From positions 1 through 61,688 of the forward strand of contig JAIVEQ010000024.1 in NCBI GenBank assembly GCA_023838465.1: 61,688 nt of DNA, read 5' to 3'. This document shows, one piece after another, positions 46,172 to 56,058 of this stretch. Origin of the DNA: Candidatus Thiodiazotropha sp. Its GTDB lineage: Bacteria; Pseudomonadota; Gammaproteobacteria; Chromatiales; Chromatiaceae. The position numbers were made by a program, and so were the translations under genes. Positions within the stretch are counted from its first letter, which is position 1. The number at the start of each line of letters is the position of its first letter. The notes below the pieces were generated by a model, which saw only the letters and a list, made by a program, of their open reading frames with translations, was not told the DNA's origin and searched no databases.

Positions 46172-47176
46172 TTATTGTACGGCCTCAGCCGATTGTTTGG
46201 CCTTCAGGATCTCTTGACTCAGTTGGTAAGCTGCCATGGCGTAGAGGTTGCTGTGGTTATAACGGGTAATGACATAGAAATTATGTAGACCCAACCAGTA
46301 TTCGTCCTGTTCGCCGGCATCCAGTTTTACCAGACTGGTCAATGCCTGTGGATTTGGTGATTCAGCGTTGACAGAACGGACACCCCGGGCCAACAGTTTT
46401 TCAACCTTAATGCTCGGTTTCATGCCGGCATCCACGAATAGCTGCAACTCATCCCCTCCTTCAGTAAGCAGGGTGACAGGCTGATTTGGCTTCCAGCCAT
46501 GTGTTTTGAAATAACTGGCCACACTGGCAATGATATCCGCATTACTGTCCCAAAGATCGCGTCGACCATCACCGTCGTGATCCACTGCGTATTGGCGATA
46601 GCTGCTTGAGATGAACTGAGGCTTGCCCATGGCGCCGGCATAGGAGCCTTTGGCACTCTCCAGGTCCACCTTCTCTTCCCGAGCGAGCAGTAGAAACTCC
46701 TCCAGCTCTCGGCGAAAGAAATCGGCTCGCTTCGGATAACCAAAAGCGAGTGTGGTCAGGGAATCGATGACCCGGTAGCGACCTGTGTGACGCCCATAGC
46801 GTGTCTCCACACCGATGATGGCGACAATAATCTCCGCTGGTACACCATACTTCTGACTAACGGCCTCCAGCAGGGCTTCGTTCTCCTGCCAGAATTTGAC
46901 TCCGCCTGCGATCCTGTCTGGCTTGAGGAATATCGGGCGATACTCATGCCACGCCTTGGATTCTGCAGGACGGGTAATGGCAGCGATAATATCATCCCTG
47001 AACTGAGTGCTGGTCAGCAGGTTTTCAACCTGATCGGCTTCAAAGCCATGTTTTTGCTCCATTTCCACGGCAAACTCCCTGAACTCGCTGGTCTGTTTCT
47101 GCGTGTATGCGCAGGCGGCAGTAGTCAGGGTGAGGGCGGATAGGAGTACTATTTTAGTCGTTATTCGCATCATCAT
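46172..47176 (-). CDS. mltB: Lytic murein transglycosylase B
   Basis: Soluble or membrane-attached lysozyme-like enzyme that makes 1,6-anhydroMurNAc ends. A signal peptide carries a lipobox-like TTAACAY (Cys near 22). The catalytic Glu is in VAIIGVETRYGRHTG (about 119), with GKPQFISSSYRQYAVDHDGD and DLWDSNADIIASVASYF as family landmarks. It sits between rodA and rlpA, as usual. Start ATG 47176 overlaps the rodA stop by a single base. Confidence 0.95.
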   Translation of the reverse strand: MMMRITTKIVLLSALTLTTAACAYTQKQTSEFREFAVEMEQKHGFEADQVENLLTSTQFRDDIIAAITRPAESKAWHEYRPIFLKPDRIAGGVKFWQENEALLEAVSQKYGVPAEIIVAIIGVETRYGRHTGRYRVIDSLTTLAFGYPKRADFFRRELEEFLLLAREEKVDLESAKGSYAGAMGKPQFISSSYRQYAVDHDGDGRRDLWDSNADIIASVASYFKTHGWKPNQPVTLLTEGGDELQLFVDAGMKPSIKVEKLLARGVRSVNAESPNPQALTSLVKLDAGEQDEYWLGLHNFYVITRYNHSNLYAMAAYQLSQEILKAKQSAEAVQ

Positions 47177-48312
47177 TATGTGGGCAGTAGTTTCTTGTGC
47201 GTGTGGATGGACATCAGCATACCGAAGCTGGCCAGAATGGTCACCAAAGATGTGCCACCGTAACTGATCAGTGGCAAGGGTACACCGACCACAGGTAACA
47301 GTCCGGTGACCATCCCGGCATTGACAAAAAGATAGACAAAAAATATCAAAGACAACGATCCGGCAAGGATTCTCCCGAAGGTATCCTGTGCCTGGGTGGC
47401 GATATAGAGCCCCCGCAGGATGATAAACAGATAGAGACTGAGCAGGGCCAGGATACCCACCAGGCCAAATTCTTCAGAAATCACGGCGAAAATGAAATCG
47501 GTGTGGCGTTCTGGCAGGAACTCTAAATGTGATTGAGTTCCGTTTAGCCACCCCTTGCCGCTAATGCCGCCTGAGCCAATCGCTATCTTCGATTGGATGA
47601 TGTGGTAGCCGGTGCCCAGGGGGTCGCTTTCGGGATTGAGAAAGGTCAATACCCGTTGTCGTTGGTATTCATGCATGAAATACCAGGCCACAGGACCGAG
47701 CGCGGCCATGACCAGGCCGATTGAGGTGATCATTCGCCAACTGATACCTGCCAGGAAAAGGGCAAAGGCACCACCCGTACCTACCAGCAAGGCGGTGCCC
47801 AGGTCAGGTTGTTTCGCTATCAGTAATACGGGGACTAAGGTGAACAGGCCGGCCATTATCAGCCTGGTGGGATTTGGGGGCAGGCGATGATCAGCCAGAT
47901 ACCAGGCGATCAGCATGGGTAGGGTAAGCTTAAACATCTCTGAGGGCTGAAAGCGTAAAAAACCCAGGTCGAGCCAGCGCTGTGCACCCTTGCCCGATTC
48001 GCCAAACAGGATCACTGACAGCAGCATGACGATACCGACACTGTACAGCAAGGGAGACCAGCGACGGATATTGGCTGGGTGGATTTGAGCCAGTGCGAAC
48101 ATGGCAACAAATCCAAAGCCCAGCCTAAACAGTTGTTTCTGTAACAGTACCATCTCCCTATCCCCCGCACTGTATAGGATCAAGAGGCCAACCCCTGATA
48201 ACAACACTAAACCGGTCAGCAGGGGGAGGTCGATATGCAACCAGGCCAGCAGGCCACTGGCCTGGGCTGGTTGCGACTCGTGAAAAGTGAGGTGAGCTTT
48301 AGCCCGCATCAC
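47176..48312 (-). CDS. rodA: Rod-shape-determining protein RodA (SEDS glycosyltransferase)
   Basis: Inner-membrane SEDS polymerase that extends glycan strands in the elongasome. The 378-residue protein has about ten hydrophobic helices and the SEDS signature GISGKGWLNGTQSHLEFLPE, then RHTDFIFAVISEEFGLVG with the conserved Asp. NAGMVTGLLPVVGVPLPLIS near the C-terminus is diagnostic. It overlaps the mrdA end by 14 bases, pairing the polymerase with its transpeptidase PBP2. Confidence 0.97.
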   Translation of the reverse strand: MMRAKAHLTFHESQPAQASGLLAWLHIDLPLLTGLVLLSGVGLLILYSAGDREMVLLQKQLFRLGFGFVAMFALAQIHPANIRRWSPLLYSVGIVMLLSVILFGESGKGAQRWLDLGFLRFQPSEMFKLTLPMLIAWYLADHRLPPNPTRLIMAGLFTLVPVLLIAKQPDLGTALLVGTGGAFALFLAGISWRMITSIGLVMAALGPVAWYFMHEYQRQRVLTFLNPESDPLGTGYHIIQSKIAIGSGGISGKGWLNGTQSHLEFLPERHTDFIFAVISEEFGLVGILALLSLYLFIILRGLYIATQAQDTFGRILAGSLSLIFFVYLFVNAGMVTGLLPVVGVPLPLISYGGTSLVTILASFGMLMSIHTHKKLLPT

Positions 48313-50161
48313 TTACCACCGTTCGACTAGCGCCGGACAGATAGCGATCCATGACCTTGCGTGCGATAGGTGCGGCGACTGAACCACCATGGCCACCATT
48401 CTCTACAATGACAGCGATGGCGATACGTGGGTTTTCAACGGGTGCAAAGGCGATGAACAGTGCATGATCCCGCTTGCGTTTGGAAATCAGCTCTTCGTCA
48501 TACTCCTCATCCTGTTTAACGCTAAAGACCTGTGCAGTACCCGTCTTGCCGGCAATACGATACTCATTGCTACGAATGGAACGGGCAGTACCACGGGTCC
48601 CTTCGACAACCAGCGACATAGCATCGATGATCTGGATCCAGTGATCAGGATTGATGGGTTGTAGATCATCAATAATCATCGGGCTCTCTCGCAGCGTGCC
48701 ATCCGTCTGTTCAATGGCTGCGACCACCCGTGGACGAATGCGGTGTCCCAGATTCGCCAGGGTGGCTGTGGCTGAGGCGAGCTGCAGGGGGGTCGCCAGA
48801 AAATAGCCTTGGCCGATTCCGACAATCAAGGTTTCACCTGGATACCAGGGTTCACGCCGTTTTTGCTGTTTCCAGTGGCGGCTCGGCATCAGGCCGGACA
48901 GTTCACCGTCCAGATCGACCCGGGTGGGCTGTCCGAAACCAAAACCTGAAAGAAACTCATACAGTCTGTCAATCCCGAGGGTACGTGCCAATTCGTAATA
49001 GTAGACATCACAAGACTCTACGATTGCGCGTTCCAGATCGACCTTGCCATGTCCCCATTTTTTCCAGTCCCTGTATTTGTGCTCTTTCCCGGGCAGCTGG
49101 TAATAACCCGGGCAGTAGGTCTCTTGATGGTAGCCGACCACATCGTACTCGAGACCGGCCAGACCGATGAAAGGTTTGACCGTTGAGCCGGGTGGGTATT
49201 GGCCACGAATAGCGCGGTTGAAGAGGGGATTATCCAGGGAGTTTTCCAACGCTTCATAGGCCTTGGTACTGATACCCTCAACAAAGAGGTTGGGATCATA
49301 GCCTGGCTTACTGACCAGGGTCAGTATGCCACCGGTCTGGATATCGATAGCGGCCACAGCGCCGTTATATTCACCGAGGGCCTCGAGTGCTGTGGATTGC
49401 AGTTCCATATCCAGAAACAGACGCAGATTTTCACCTGGTCGTGGTGGCTGGTTTTCGAGCACCCGCAGTACCCTGCCTTTGGCGTTGACCTCCACCTGTT
49501 GCAGGCCGACTTTGCCATGTAACAGGCTCTCGTAGCTCTTCTCTACCCCGTTTTTACCGATGAAACTGGTACCACTGTAGTTGGAGGTGTCGATAACCTG
49601 GAGTTCCTGCTCATTGATACGACCGACATAACCGAGCAGGTGGGTGGTCTTCATATGTTGTGGATAATCACGCAGCAGGGCCGCCTTGACGTCAACGCCA
49701 GGGAAACGGTGCCGATTGACAGCGATTCGGGCAACTTCTTCATCTTTTAAGCGAACCCGGATCGGAATGCTGTCGAATCGCCGGCGCTGTTTTCGAAGCC
49801 GATGAAAACGACTGATGTCATCTTCACTAATGGCGATGATTTCACTCAGTTGCTGAATGGTGTCATCCAGGTCAGTACTCTTCTCCGGGATGATCTCCAG
49901 GCTGTATGCAGGTAAATTTTGCGCCAGTATGGTCCCGTGTCGGTCGTAGATCAGCCCCCGGGTTGGGGGTAGGGGCTCCAGTTTTACCCGGTTGTCCTGG
50001 GACAGGGTGGTGAAGTGATCATGGTTTTCCACCTGTAGGTAGAATAGACGTCCAACCAGTGCGACCAGGACCAGGATGACCAGGGTGCCAGAGACGACCA
50101 CCCGACCCAGAAAAAGCTGGCTCTCATGCAGATAGTCCTTGATCGAGGATTGAAGCACCAA
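48299..50161 (-). CDS. mrdA: Penicillin-binding protein 2
   Basis: Elongasome transpeptidase that cross-links new lateral peptidoglycan. The 620-residue protein has one N-terminal anchor helix (about 20-42), a pedestal domain (RGLIYDRHGTILAQN), and the transpeptidase domain. Nucleophile S326 and K329 lie in PPGSTVKPFIG; the second motif is SCD within VESCDVYYYELA; the third is KTGTAQVF. It lies between mreD and rodA, the usual order. Confidence 0.97.
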   Translation of the reverse strand: MVLQSSIKDYLHESQLFLGRVVVSGTLVILVLVALVGRLFYLQVENHDHFTTLSQDNRVKLEPLPPTRGLIYDRHGTILAQNLPAYSLEIIPEKSTDLDDTIQQLSEIIAISEDDISRFHRLRKQRRRFDSIPIRVRLKDEEVARIAVNRHRFPGVDVKAALLRDYPQHMKTTHLLGYVGRINEQELQVIDTSNYSGTSFIGKNGVEKSYESLLHGKVGLQQVEVNAKGRVLRVLENQPPRPGENLRLFLDMELQSTALEALGEYNGAVAAIDIQTGGILTLVSKPGYDPNLFVEGISTKAYEALENSLDNPLFNRAIRGQYPPGSTVKPFIGLAGLEYDVVGYHQETYCPGYYQLPGKEHKYRDWKKWGHGKVDLERAIVESCDVYYYELARTLGIDRLYEFLSGFGFGQPTRVDLDGELSGLMPSRHWKQQKRREPWYPGETLIVGIGQGYFLATPLQLASATATLANLGHRIRPRVVAAIEQTDGTLRESPMIIDDLQPINPDHWIQIIDAMSLVVEGTRGTARSIRSNEYRIAGKTGTAQVFSVKQDEEYDEELISKRKRDHALFIAFAPVENPRIAIAVIVENGGHGGSVAAPIARKVMDRYLSGASRTVVSDAG

Positions 50162-50171
50162 TTTCTCCTAT

Positions 50172-50660
50172 TCAGCTGAGATGAAAACGGCGTCTCATAT
50201 CGCGCAGAATGATGTAGATCCAGGGCCACAGCAGGGTGCCGATCACGGGTGTGACCCAATACCAGAGTGAAGGTGTCGGGTAGCCGGCAGCCCCGGTCGA
50301 CCAAAGTGCCAGCAGACGTTCGACTAGTAGCAGTACGAAGATGGTGAATACCTGCTGTCGCAGCGGCATGACCCGAACCCGAAGATGCAGTTTCAACATC
50401 ATATAGGCGATCACTGATAATCCCAAGGCGTGTTGGCCGAGCAGTGTGCCGGTCAGGACGTCCAACAACAGACCGGTTGTCCAGCCAATGCCGACACCGA
50501 TTCGCTCCGGGATGGCCATACACCAATAGATAAGGATCAGTGCTACCCATTGGGGACGGTAGGCTGCAGCCCACTCGGGAAGTGGCATGATGGTGAGGAT
50601 AAATCCGACCAGTAGGGTCAAATAGACAATGTAACCGCGAGATTGAGGTTGGCTGATCAT
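50172..50660 (-). CDS. mreD: Rod-shape-determining protein MreD
   Basis: Integral inner-membrane component of the elongasome, about five membrane segments in 162 residues: YIVYLTLLVGFILTIMPLPE and WVALILIYWCMAIPERIGVG, then LLLDVLTGTLLGQHALGLSV. It bridges MreC with the cytoskeleton, with no known catalysis. Its start overlaps the mreC stop by 4 bases. Confidence 0.95.
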   Translation of the reverse strand: MISQPQSRGYIVYLTLLVGFILTIMPLPEWAAAYRPQWVALILIYWCMAIPERIGVGIGWTTGLLLDVLTGTLLGQHALGLSVIAYMMLKLHLRVRVMPLRQQVFTIFVLLLVERLLALWSTGAAGYPTPSLWYWVTPVIGTLLWPWIYIILRDMRRRFHLS

Positions 50661-51562
50661 TCAGCGACCTCCGTGGTGGAATCCATTGTTACATCAGGCT
50701 CAGGATTTTCCTCATCGATCTGGGTATCGGGTCGAATGTCTGGATTTAGCGTCCAGACCAGGAGAACTTCGCGTATACGGTCCAGATGAGCGGTGGTTTG
50801 TGCAATGACAGACGCAAACGGCTGTCCCGGTTCGCGTCTCACTTCAATCACCTCGGCGACCGGATAGCCGGGTGGGAATCCCCCTCCAAGGCCTGAGGTG
50901 ATCAGCAGGTCGCCCACTTTGATATCTGCATTGTTGGGAAGATGGGGTAGTTCCAGTCGATTGATCAGTCCGGTTCCCAAGGCGATGGTGCGCAGACCAT
51001 TGCGATTGACCTGTACCGGTAGTGCATGAGCGGCGTCGGTAATCAGCAACACACTGGCGCTGAATGGGTTGATATGGGTAACCTGACCGACAACAGCATT
51101 GGCATCGAGGACAGGTTGTCCTTCGAATAATCCTGAAGTCTCCCCCTTACTGATCAACACTTGTTGGCGAAAGGGGTCCTGTTCGACGGCGATGAGTTCT
51201 GCAATCAATACCCGGTCACCGACTTTGAACGAGGAGTCGAGCAAGCCGCGCAGGCGCATATTTTCTGCTTCCAGGGCCTCAAATTTCTGCAGCCTGGCCC
51301 GCAATTGCAGGTTCTCATCATGGAGTTGGTCACGTTCAGACTCCAATTCACCGCGACTGGTGAGGGCCTTACTGGCCGACTCGCTCAACAACAGAGGTAG
51401 TCCGGCGAGGTACTGTACCGGATAGAGTAGGACTGAGAGGCCTGAGCGCAGAGACTCCAGATGGTTGTGGCGGTGGTCCAACACCATTACCGTGATTGAA
51501 AGGAGCATAGTCACCACCAGTCTGGTGGTGATCGACGGTCCCTGTGTGAAGATGAGTTTAAT
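50657..51562 (-). CDS. mreC: Rod-shape-determining protein MreC, apparent ATT start
   Basis: Bitopic periplasmic scaffold linking MreB with PBP2/RodA. After one membrane helix it has a coiled coil (LESERDQLHDENLQLRARLQ, about residues 70-100) and the beta domain with VLLITDAAHALPVQVNRNG and DLLITSGLGGGFPPGYPVAEV. The family N-terminus, KLIFTQGPSITTRL, like E. coli KPIFSRGPSLQIRL, is encoded upstream of the first GTG (51517). It is only reached if translation starts at ATT 51562, two bases after the mreB stop. The frame has TGA two codons before that ATT. A start at GTG 51517 or GTG 51514 would drop this conserved segment. Confidence 0.9.
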   Translation of the reverse strand: MKLIFTQGPSITTRLVVTMLLSITVMVLDHRHNHLESLRSGLSVLLYPVQYLAGLPLLLSESASKALTSRGELESERDQLHDENLQLRARLQKFEALEAENMRLRGLLDSSFKVGDRVLIAELIAVEQDPFRQQVLISKGETSGLFEGQPVLDANAVVGQVTHINPFSASVLLITDAAHALPVQVNRNGLRTIALGTGLINRLELPHLPNNADIKVGDLLITSGLGGGFPPGYPVAEVIEVRREPGQPFASVIAQTTAHLDRIREVLLVWTLNPDIRPDTQIDEENPEPDVTMDSTTEVAE

Positions 51563-51564
51563 GG

Positions 51565-52653
<1,089 letters not shown>

Positions 52654-52827
52654 TTACCGGAGACTCGGGACAGCAGTAGGTTGGAGGCTACGCTTGGTTC
52701 GAGGACTCAGATGAAACCGAAAGTAGGTTAATCTATCAATGGTACAGGAGTTGGGCAAGAAAAGGGATGGGATTTGCGCACAATTTCCTGTTTGCAGGCA
52801 GTGGTGAGTCTCTGATTTGGACGGGTC

Positions 52828-52894
52828 TGGCGTGGCATCGCGACAACTGCTCCTGCGTTGCTCTAGCTTCCTACATCCGTGTAGGTCGCATGCC
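52828..52894. repeat. Palindromic intergenic repeat
   Basis: The 367-base gap between mreB and the DUF5666 gene holds a palindromic unit. GGCATCGCGAC pairs imperfectly (one bulged C) with GTCGCATGCC, and within it CCTACA (52870-52875) pairs with TGTAGG (52880-52885) around a TCCG loop. The 'CTACATCC...GTAGG' hairpin resembles dispersed REP-type units common in gammaproteobacteria. The left end is approximate. The rest of the gap has the mreB 5' region with a CTTTATT/AATAAAG inverted repeat (52627-52651). Confidence 0.55.
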
Positions 52895-52948
52895 GTTACT
52901 GCGAAAGACGACTGCCAGATGTTCCGTGTAAGGGTGATTCAGGCATAG

Positions 52949-52967
52949 GGTGCGGCCCTGCCGCACC
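52949..52967. terminator. GC-rich hairpin after the DUF5666 gene
   Basis: GGTGCGGC (52949-52956) pairs perfectly with GCCGCACC (52960-52967) around CCT, 15 bases beyond the stop codon of the minus-strand DUF5666 gene. No T-run follows on the minus strand, so termination may be weak or Rho-assisted. Confidence 0.5.
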
Positions 52968-52981
52968 GCATCGGCTATCTT

Positions 52982-54370
52982 TTAGTCATCCCTCTTAATA
53001 CTATCGGCAATCAGCACGCCATCGACAAAGTTACCCTTTACCTCAATGCGCTGGGTGTCAAAGCTGTAGTCGTCGACAGAAGAGGTATCAACCGTGACAC
53101 CGAATATCCGAATAGTCGACCCATCGACGAATTCGGGTGTGCCTTCAACTGTAGCGTTATGGTCGTTTGGTGGCAGATCCAGCTCCAGTTTGCTGGCCAC
53201 TAACGTACCGTTGCTGTCCGGGTAGACCTTAGCCTCCAGGTAATCAGAGGAGATCAGCTGTGACAGGGTGAAGGTGGACTCGTCGTCCCGATCACTCTCC
53301 ATGATGGTGGAGTTGTCTACACGAATAGTCCGTCCCAACAGCGTGACAGTACCGGCAGAGATATTCACATTGCCGATACCCAGGATACCGCCAATTTCGC
53401 CTCTCTCCGATGCAGTGGCCTGTAACTTAATCTCTTCCGCAAGAAGGACATCGCCATTCATGACCCCTTCTACCTCGGCGACACGTCCGACCGTGAGTTG
53501 GGAAGTGGCACCGCTCAAGGGGGTGGATGAGGCATCAACCACCTGTCCATTCAGTGTGAAGCGATCACTGGCATCGAGGGCTGCGGTTATCTGCCCTTCA
53601 ATCTCTACCTCTTCACCGTCATCGGCTACGACACTGTTGCTGTCGCCTTCTATCTTGATGGAATCGGCTTCAAAAATCGTTCCTGAAAAGCTGTTGCCTT
53701 CCACCTCCACAAAGGTCCCCTCTGGTGGGATTGGCAGGGCATTGGATGCGTCAATAGTGAGGCTGCCAATGCGGAACTGATTCCCGGTGATCGCACTGAC
53801 CACACCAGATACTTCCAGTTCGTCACCGGCCCAGGCAAGGGATTTGACTTCAATGCGGGTTGCCAGAATGGTGCCGTTTCCATCGGTAAAGCCACTCACC
53901 TCAACCTCGCTATCGACCGGGAGATCGGCCAACAGGGTTGCATCGAAAGGGTTCTCGTAGACCGTGTCTGCATCAATCGTGATGACCTGATCCATGATGG
54001 TGAGGGTATTGTTGGAGGCAGTATCGTTGTTTTGGATCAAGCCTTCTATCAGGCTGTCATACTCTACTGAATCCGCACTACCGGTAGCAGTGGTCTGATC
54101 GCTGCTGCCATTGATACGTACGACCATGCCAATGGCAATGTCACTCTGGGCGCCATTGACATCATTGACAGTAAAACTGGCGTTGTCTGTTTCAAACTCA
54201 ATGCCATTGACAAAGATGGAACCAAAGCCGGTAACCCTGCCCATAGAGACGCCGGTACCGCCAATACCACCATCGGCCACTTGTGAGCCACCACCCCCTC
54301 CACAGCTGTAGAGTGTGGCGATCAAGGCAGCCGTGGTAGCCGATATCAGGAGTTTGCCTAATCTATCCAT
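52982..54370 (-). CDS. DUF5666 domain lipoprotein
   Basis: A 462-residue exported protein: a signal peptide with a lipobox-like LYSC (Cys near 23) and a Gly5 tether, then tandem beta-rich repeats of the DUF5666 type. Each repeat has a G-x-I/V-x-x-F/I pattern and an I-x-V-D-x-x-T core (examples GRVTGFGSIFVNGIEFETD, GTILATRIEVKSL, GEIGGILGIGNVNISAG), at least four to five units across residues 35-460. They resemble stacked OB-like modules, and no catalytic residue is evident. The start overlaps the upstream DUF6502 gene by 8 bases, so both are translated together. Confidence 0.85.
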   Translation of the reverse strand: MDRLGKLLISATTAALIATLYSCGGGGGSQVADGGIGGTGVSMGRVTGFGSIFVNGIEFETDNASFTVNDVNGAQSDIAIGMVVRINGSSDQTTATGSADSVEYDSLIEGLIQNNDTASNNTLTIMDQVITIDADTVYENPFDATLLADLPVDSEVEVSGFTDGNGTILATRIEVKSLAWAGDELEVSGVVSAITGNQFRIGSLTIDASNALPIPPEGTFVEVEGNSFSGTIFEADSIKIEGDSNSVVADDGEEVEIEGQITAALDASDRFTLNGQVVDASSTPLSGATSQLTVGRVAEVEGVMNGDVLLAEEIKLQATASERGEIGGILGIGNVNISAGTVTLLGRTIRVDNSTIMESDRDDESTFTLSQLISSDYLEAKVYPDSNGTLVASKLELDLPPNDHNATVEGTPEFVDGSTIRIFGVTVDTSSVDDYSFDTQRIEVKGNFVDGVLIADSIKRDD

Positions 54371-55184
54371 CCTGTTTTACATCCTGTTCAAAATAGTAGA
54401 TACCGATACCGGCTTGCTTACACCCTGTGCCTTTAACATCAGGATTGATGTCACGATCGTGTTGAGACAGGTATTTGTCACACTCGACCAGTAGAGCCAG
54501 AGAATTTTCTGCGCTCATATTGCGAAATTCCGACAATGCCTCTTCCGGTAAGTTGTCGTAGGAGACCTTACGCTGAAAAAAGGGTGTTTGTGAACCGTAC
54601 TGGAGATTATGATCGATGGTGGAGAGTAAAAGTTGCACGTCCGTACCCAAAATATGTAGCTTTCCGGTTTCGCCGGTACGCGGGACATAGCCATCACTAA
54701 GGAGGGTGATTTTACCGTTTTCATCCTTGGCGATAGTGCCAACCCTGAGTAGTTCGTCGTAGATGGCGCGTGGCGGGACATCGCCACTGTGCTCTTTCAC
54801 CAGTTCGCTGAAACTCTCTTTGCCCTTGTCGAAATGGAGTGGCGCAGGAACGCCTTTCTTGGTCTGAAAACGGGAATCTCTGAGCCATCCGGATATGACC
54901 CTGGCGGCACGGTTGTACTGATGAGCAATAGCGGTGTTGTCCGGGGTATCGATCTTCTGTAGTCGGCTGACTTCTTTACGGGTCAAGCCTGTAATCACTG
55001 AGACTCTGGAAACTGTCTGTTTGCGGCCGGGAATGCCGAACTCCTTGGAGGCGACATCCATAAATGTCCATTTACTCAGGTCGGCAAAATCGCCATAGGT
55101 AAAACCGTTGCGGAGCAACAGCCTGACAAGTGGCCTGAGCAGTTTCAGGATTGAGGCAGTGAGTGTTTTACGGATTTCATCCAT
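54363..55184 (-). CDS. DUF6502 family protein
   Basis: A 273-residue cytosolic protein without a signal peptide. Residues about 1-75 look like a winged helix-turn-helix (RLLLRNGFTYGDFADLSKW, then VSRVSVITGLTRKEVSRLQK), suggesting DNA binding. The remainder contains helical stretches and FRNMSAENSLALLVECDKYL-type segments without a recognised site. It overlaps the downstream DUF5666 lipoprotein gene by 8 bases. The pairing suggests a regulator linked to a secreted protein, which is inference. Confidence 0.8.
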   Translation of the reverse strand: MDEIRKTLTASILKLLRPLVRLLLRNGFTYGDFADLSKWTFMDVASKEFGIPGRKQTVSRVSVITGLTRKEVSRLQKIDTPDNTAIAHQYNRAARVISGWLRDSRFQTKKGVPAPLHFDKGKESFSELVKEHSGDVPPRAIYDELLRVGTIAKDENGKITLLSDGYVPRTGETGKLHILGTDVQLLLSTIDHNLQYGSQTPFFQRKVSYDNLPEEALSEFRNMSAENSLALLVECDKYLSQHDRDINPDVKGTGCKQAGIGIYYFEQDVKQDG

Positions 55185-55770
55185 GCGCTTGTTTCTACTG
55201 GCTAAGCTGTAATTACGGGGTGTTCTCTGTCTACTCTATATCCCAGTCTTAGCTGGATGTCTTTGATATTTATCGATTCACAGTCTGGTCTTAAAAAAAT
55301 GTGATCTGTTATTTTATCTGGCCAGGCCAATTATCTCCTGTAGAGAGATCATTGATCTATTTAGTCTCTTAATGTGGGAATTATATCCCAATGCGACACT
55401 AAGTTGAATTATAGACCCAATTTCAATAAGTAAAAATGAATTAGGATCACACTTTAGCTTGAGATATTAACTCGCTGTTTGTGGCCAAAAATTAGTCTAC
55501 CCAATGGATAGGGGGGTAATTCGTAGAGTTACTGCAGACTGACAAGGATCCCAGGGGGAGATATCAGTGAGCTGATGGACATTTATCGAACCTGAAAATC
55601 AGTAAAATATTCTATAAATAACAAAGAGGTAGATTAACTCTTCTTGGTTTTTATCCAGCCATGAAGTGCCTTGGTCTGCAAATTCAGATTGTCAACACAA
55701 CACCCTCAGCATGTATCGAGAAATCATAATATGGTAGATTCCCACCTTTTTTGGAGCAGGAGCTAGGCGG
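55185..55770. other. AT-rich divergent intergenic region before gatC
   Basis: A 586-base gap between divergent DUF6502 and gatC genes with no clear coding frame. It holds an AGATCA/TGATCT palindrome near 55346-55358 and a spaced palindrome TGGGA-N6-TCCCA at 55375-55390, either of which could be operators. A GGAG-type ribosome site lies before ATG 55771. Promoters for both genes must be here, but I cannot define them confidently. Confidence 0.4.
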
Positions 55771-56058
55771 ATGTCTCTAGATCATTCCGATGTTAAAAAG
55801 ATTGCCCATCTGGCACGGATGGCCCTGGATGAGTCACAAGTAGACGCCTATGCCGAGGATCTCAGTAAAATTCTTGGTTTGGTCGAGCAGCTGGAGGCTG
55901 CTGAGACCCATGCTATCGAGCCGATGTCACATCCTCTTCATATGGCACAGCGTCTTCGTGTTGATGAGGTGACGGAAGAGGATTGCCGTGATGAAAATCA
56001 GGCAATAGCTCCAAGCGTCGTAAACGGCCTCTATTTAGTGCCCAAGGTCATCGAATGA
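55771..56058 (+). CDS. gatC: Asp-tRNA(Asn)/Glu-tRNA(Gln) amidotransferase subunit C
   Basis: Small subunit that holds GatA and GatB together. The 95-residue protein begins [20 protein letters not shown], the family pattern, followed by the conserved [16 protein letters not shown]. It overlaps gatA by 4 bases (ATGA). Confidence 0.97.
   Translation: MSLDHSDVKKIAHLARMALDESQVDAYAEDLSKILGLVEQLEAAETHAIEPMSHPLHMAQRLRVDEVTEEDCRDENQAIAPSVVNGLYLVPKVIE

Noticed and set aside
53268..53780. A 170-codon frame opposite the DUF5666 gene
   Set aside because: Ser/Pro/Thr-rich shadow of the Gly/Asp-rich repeats, with no start signal.
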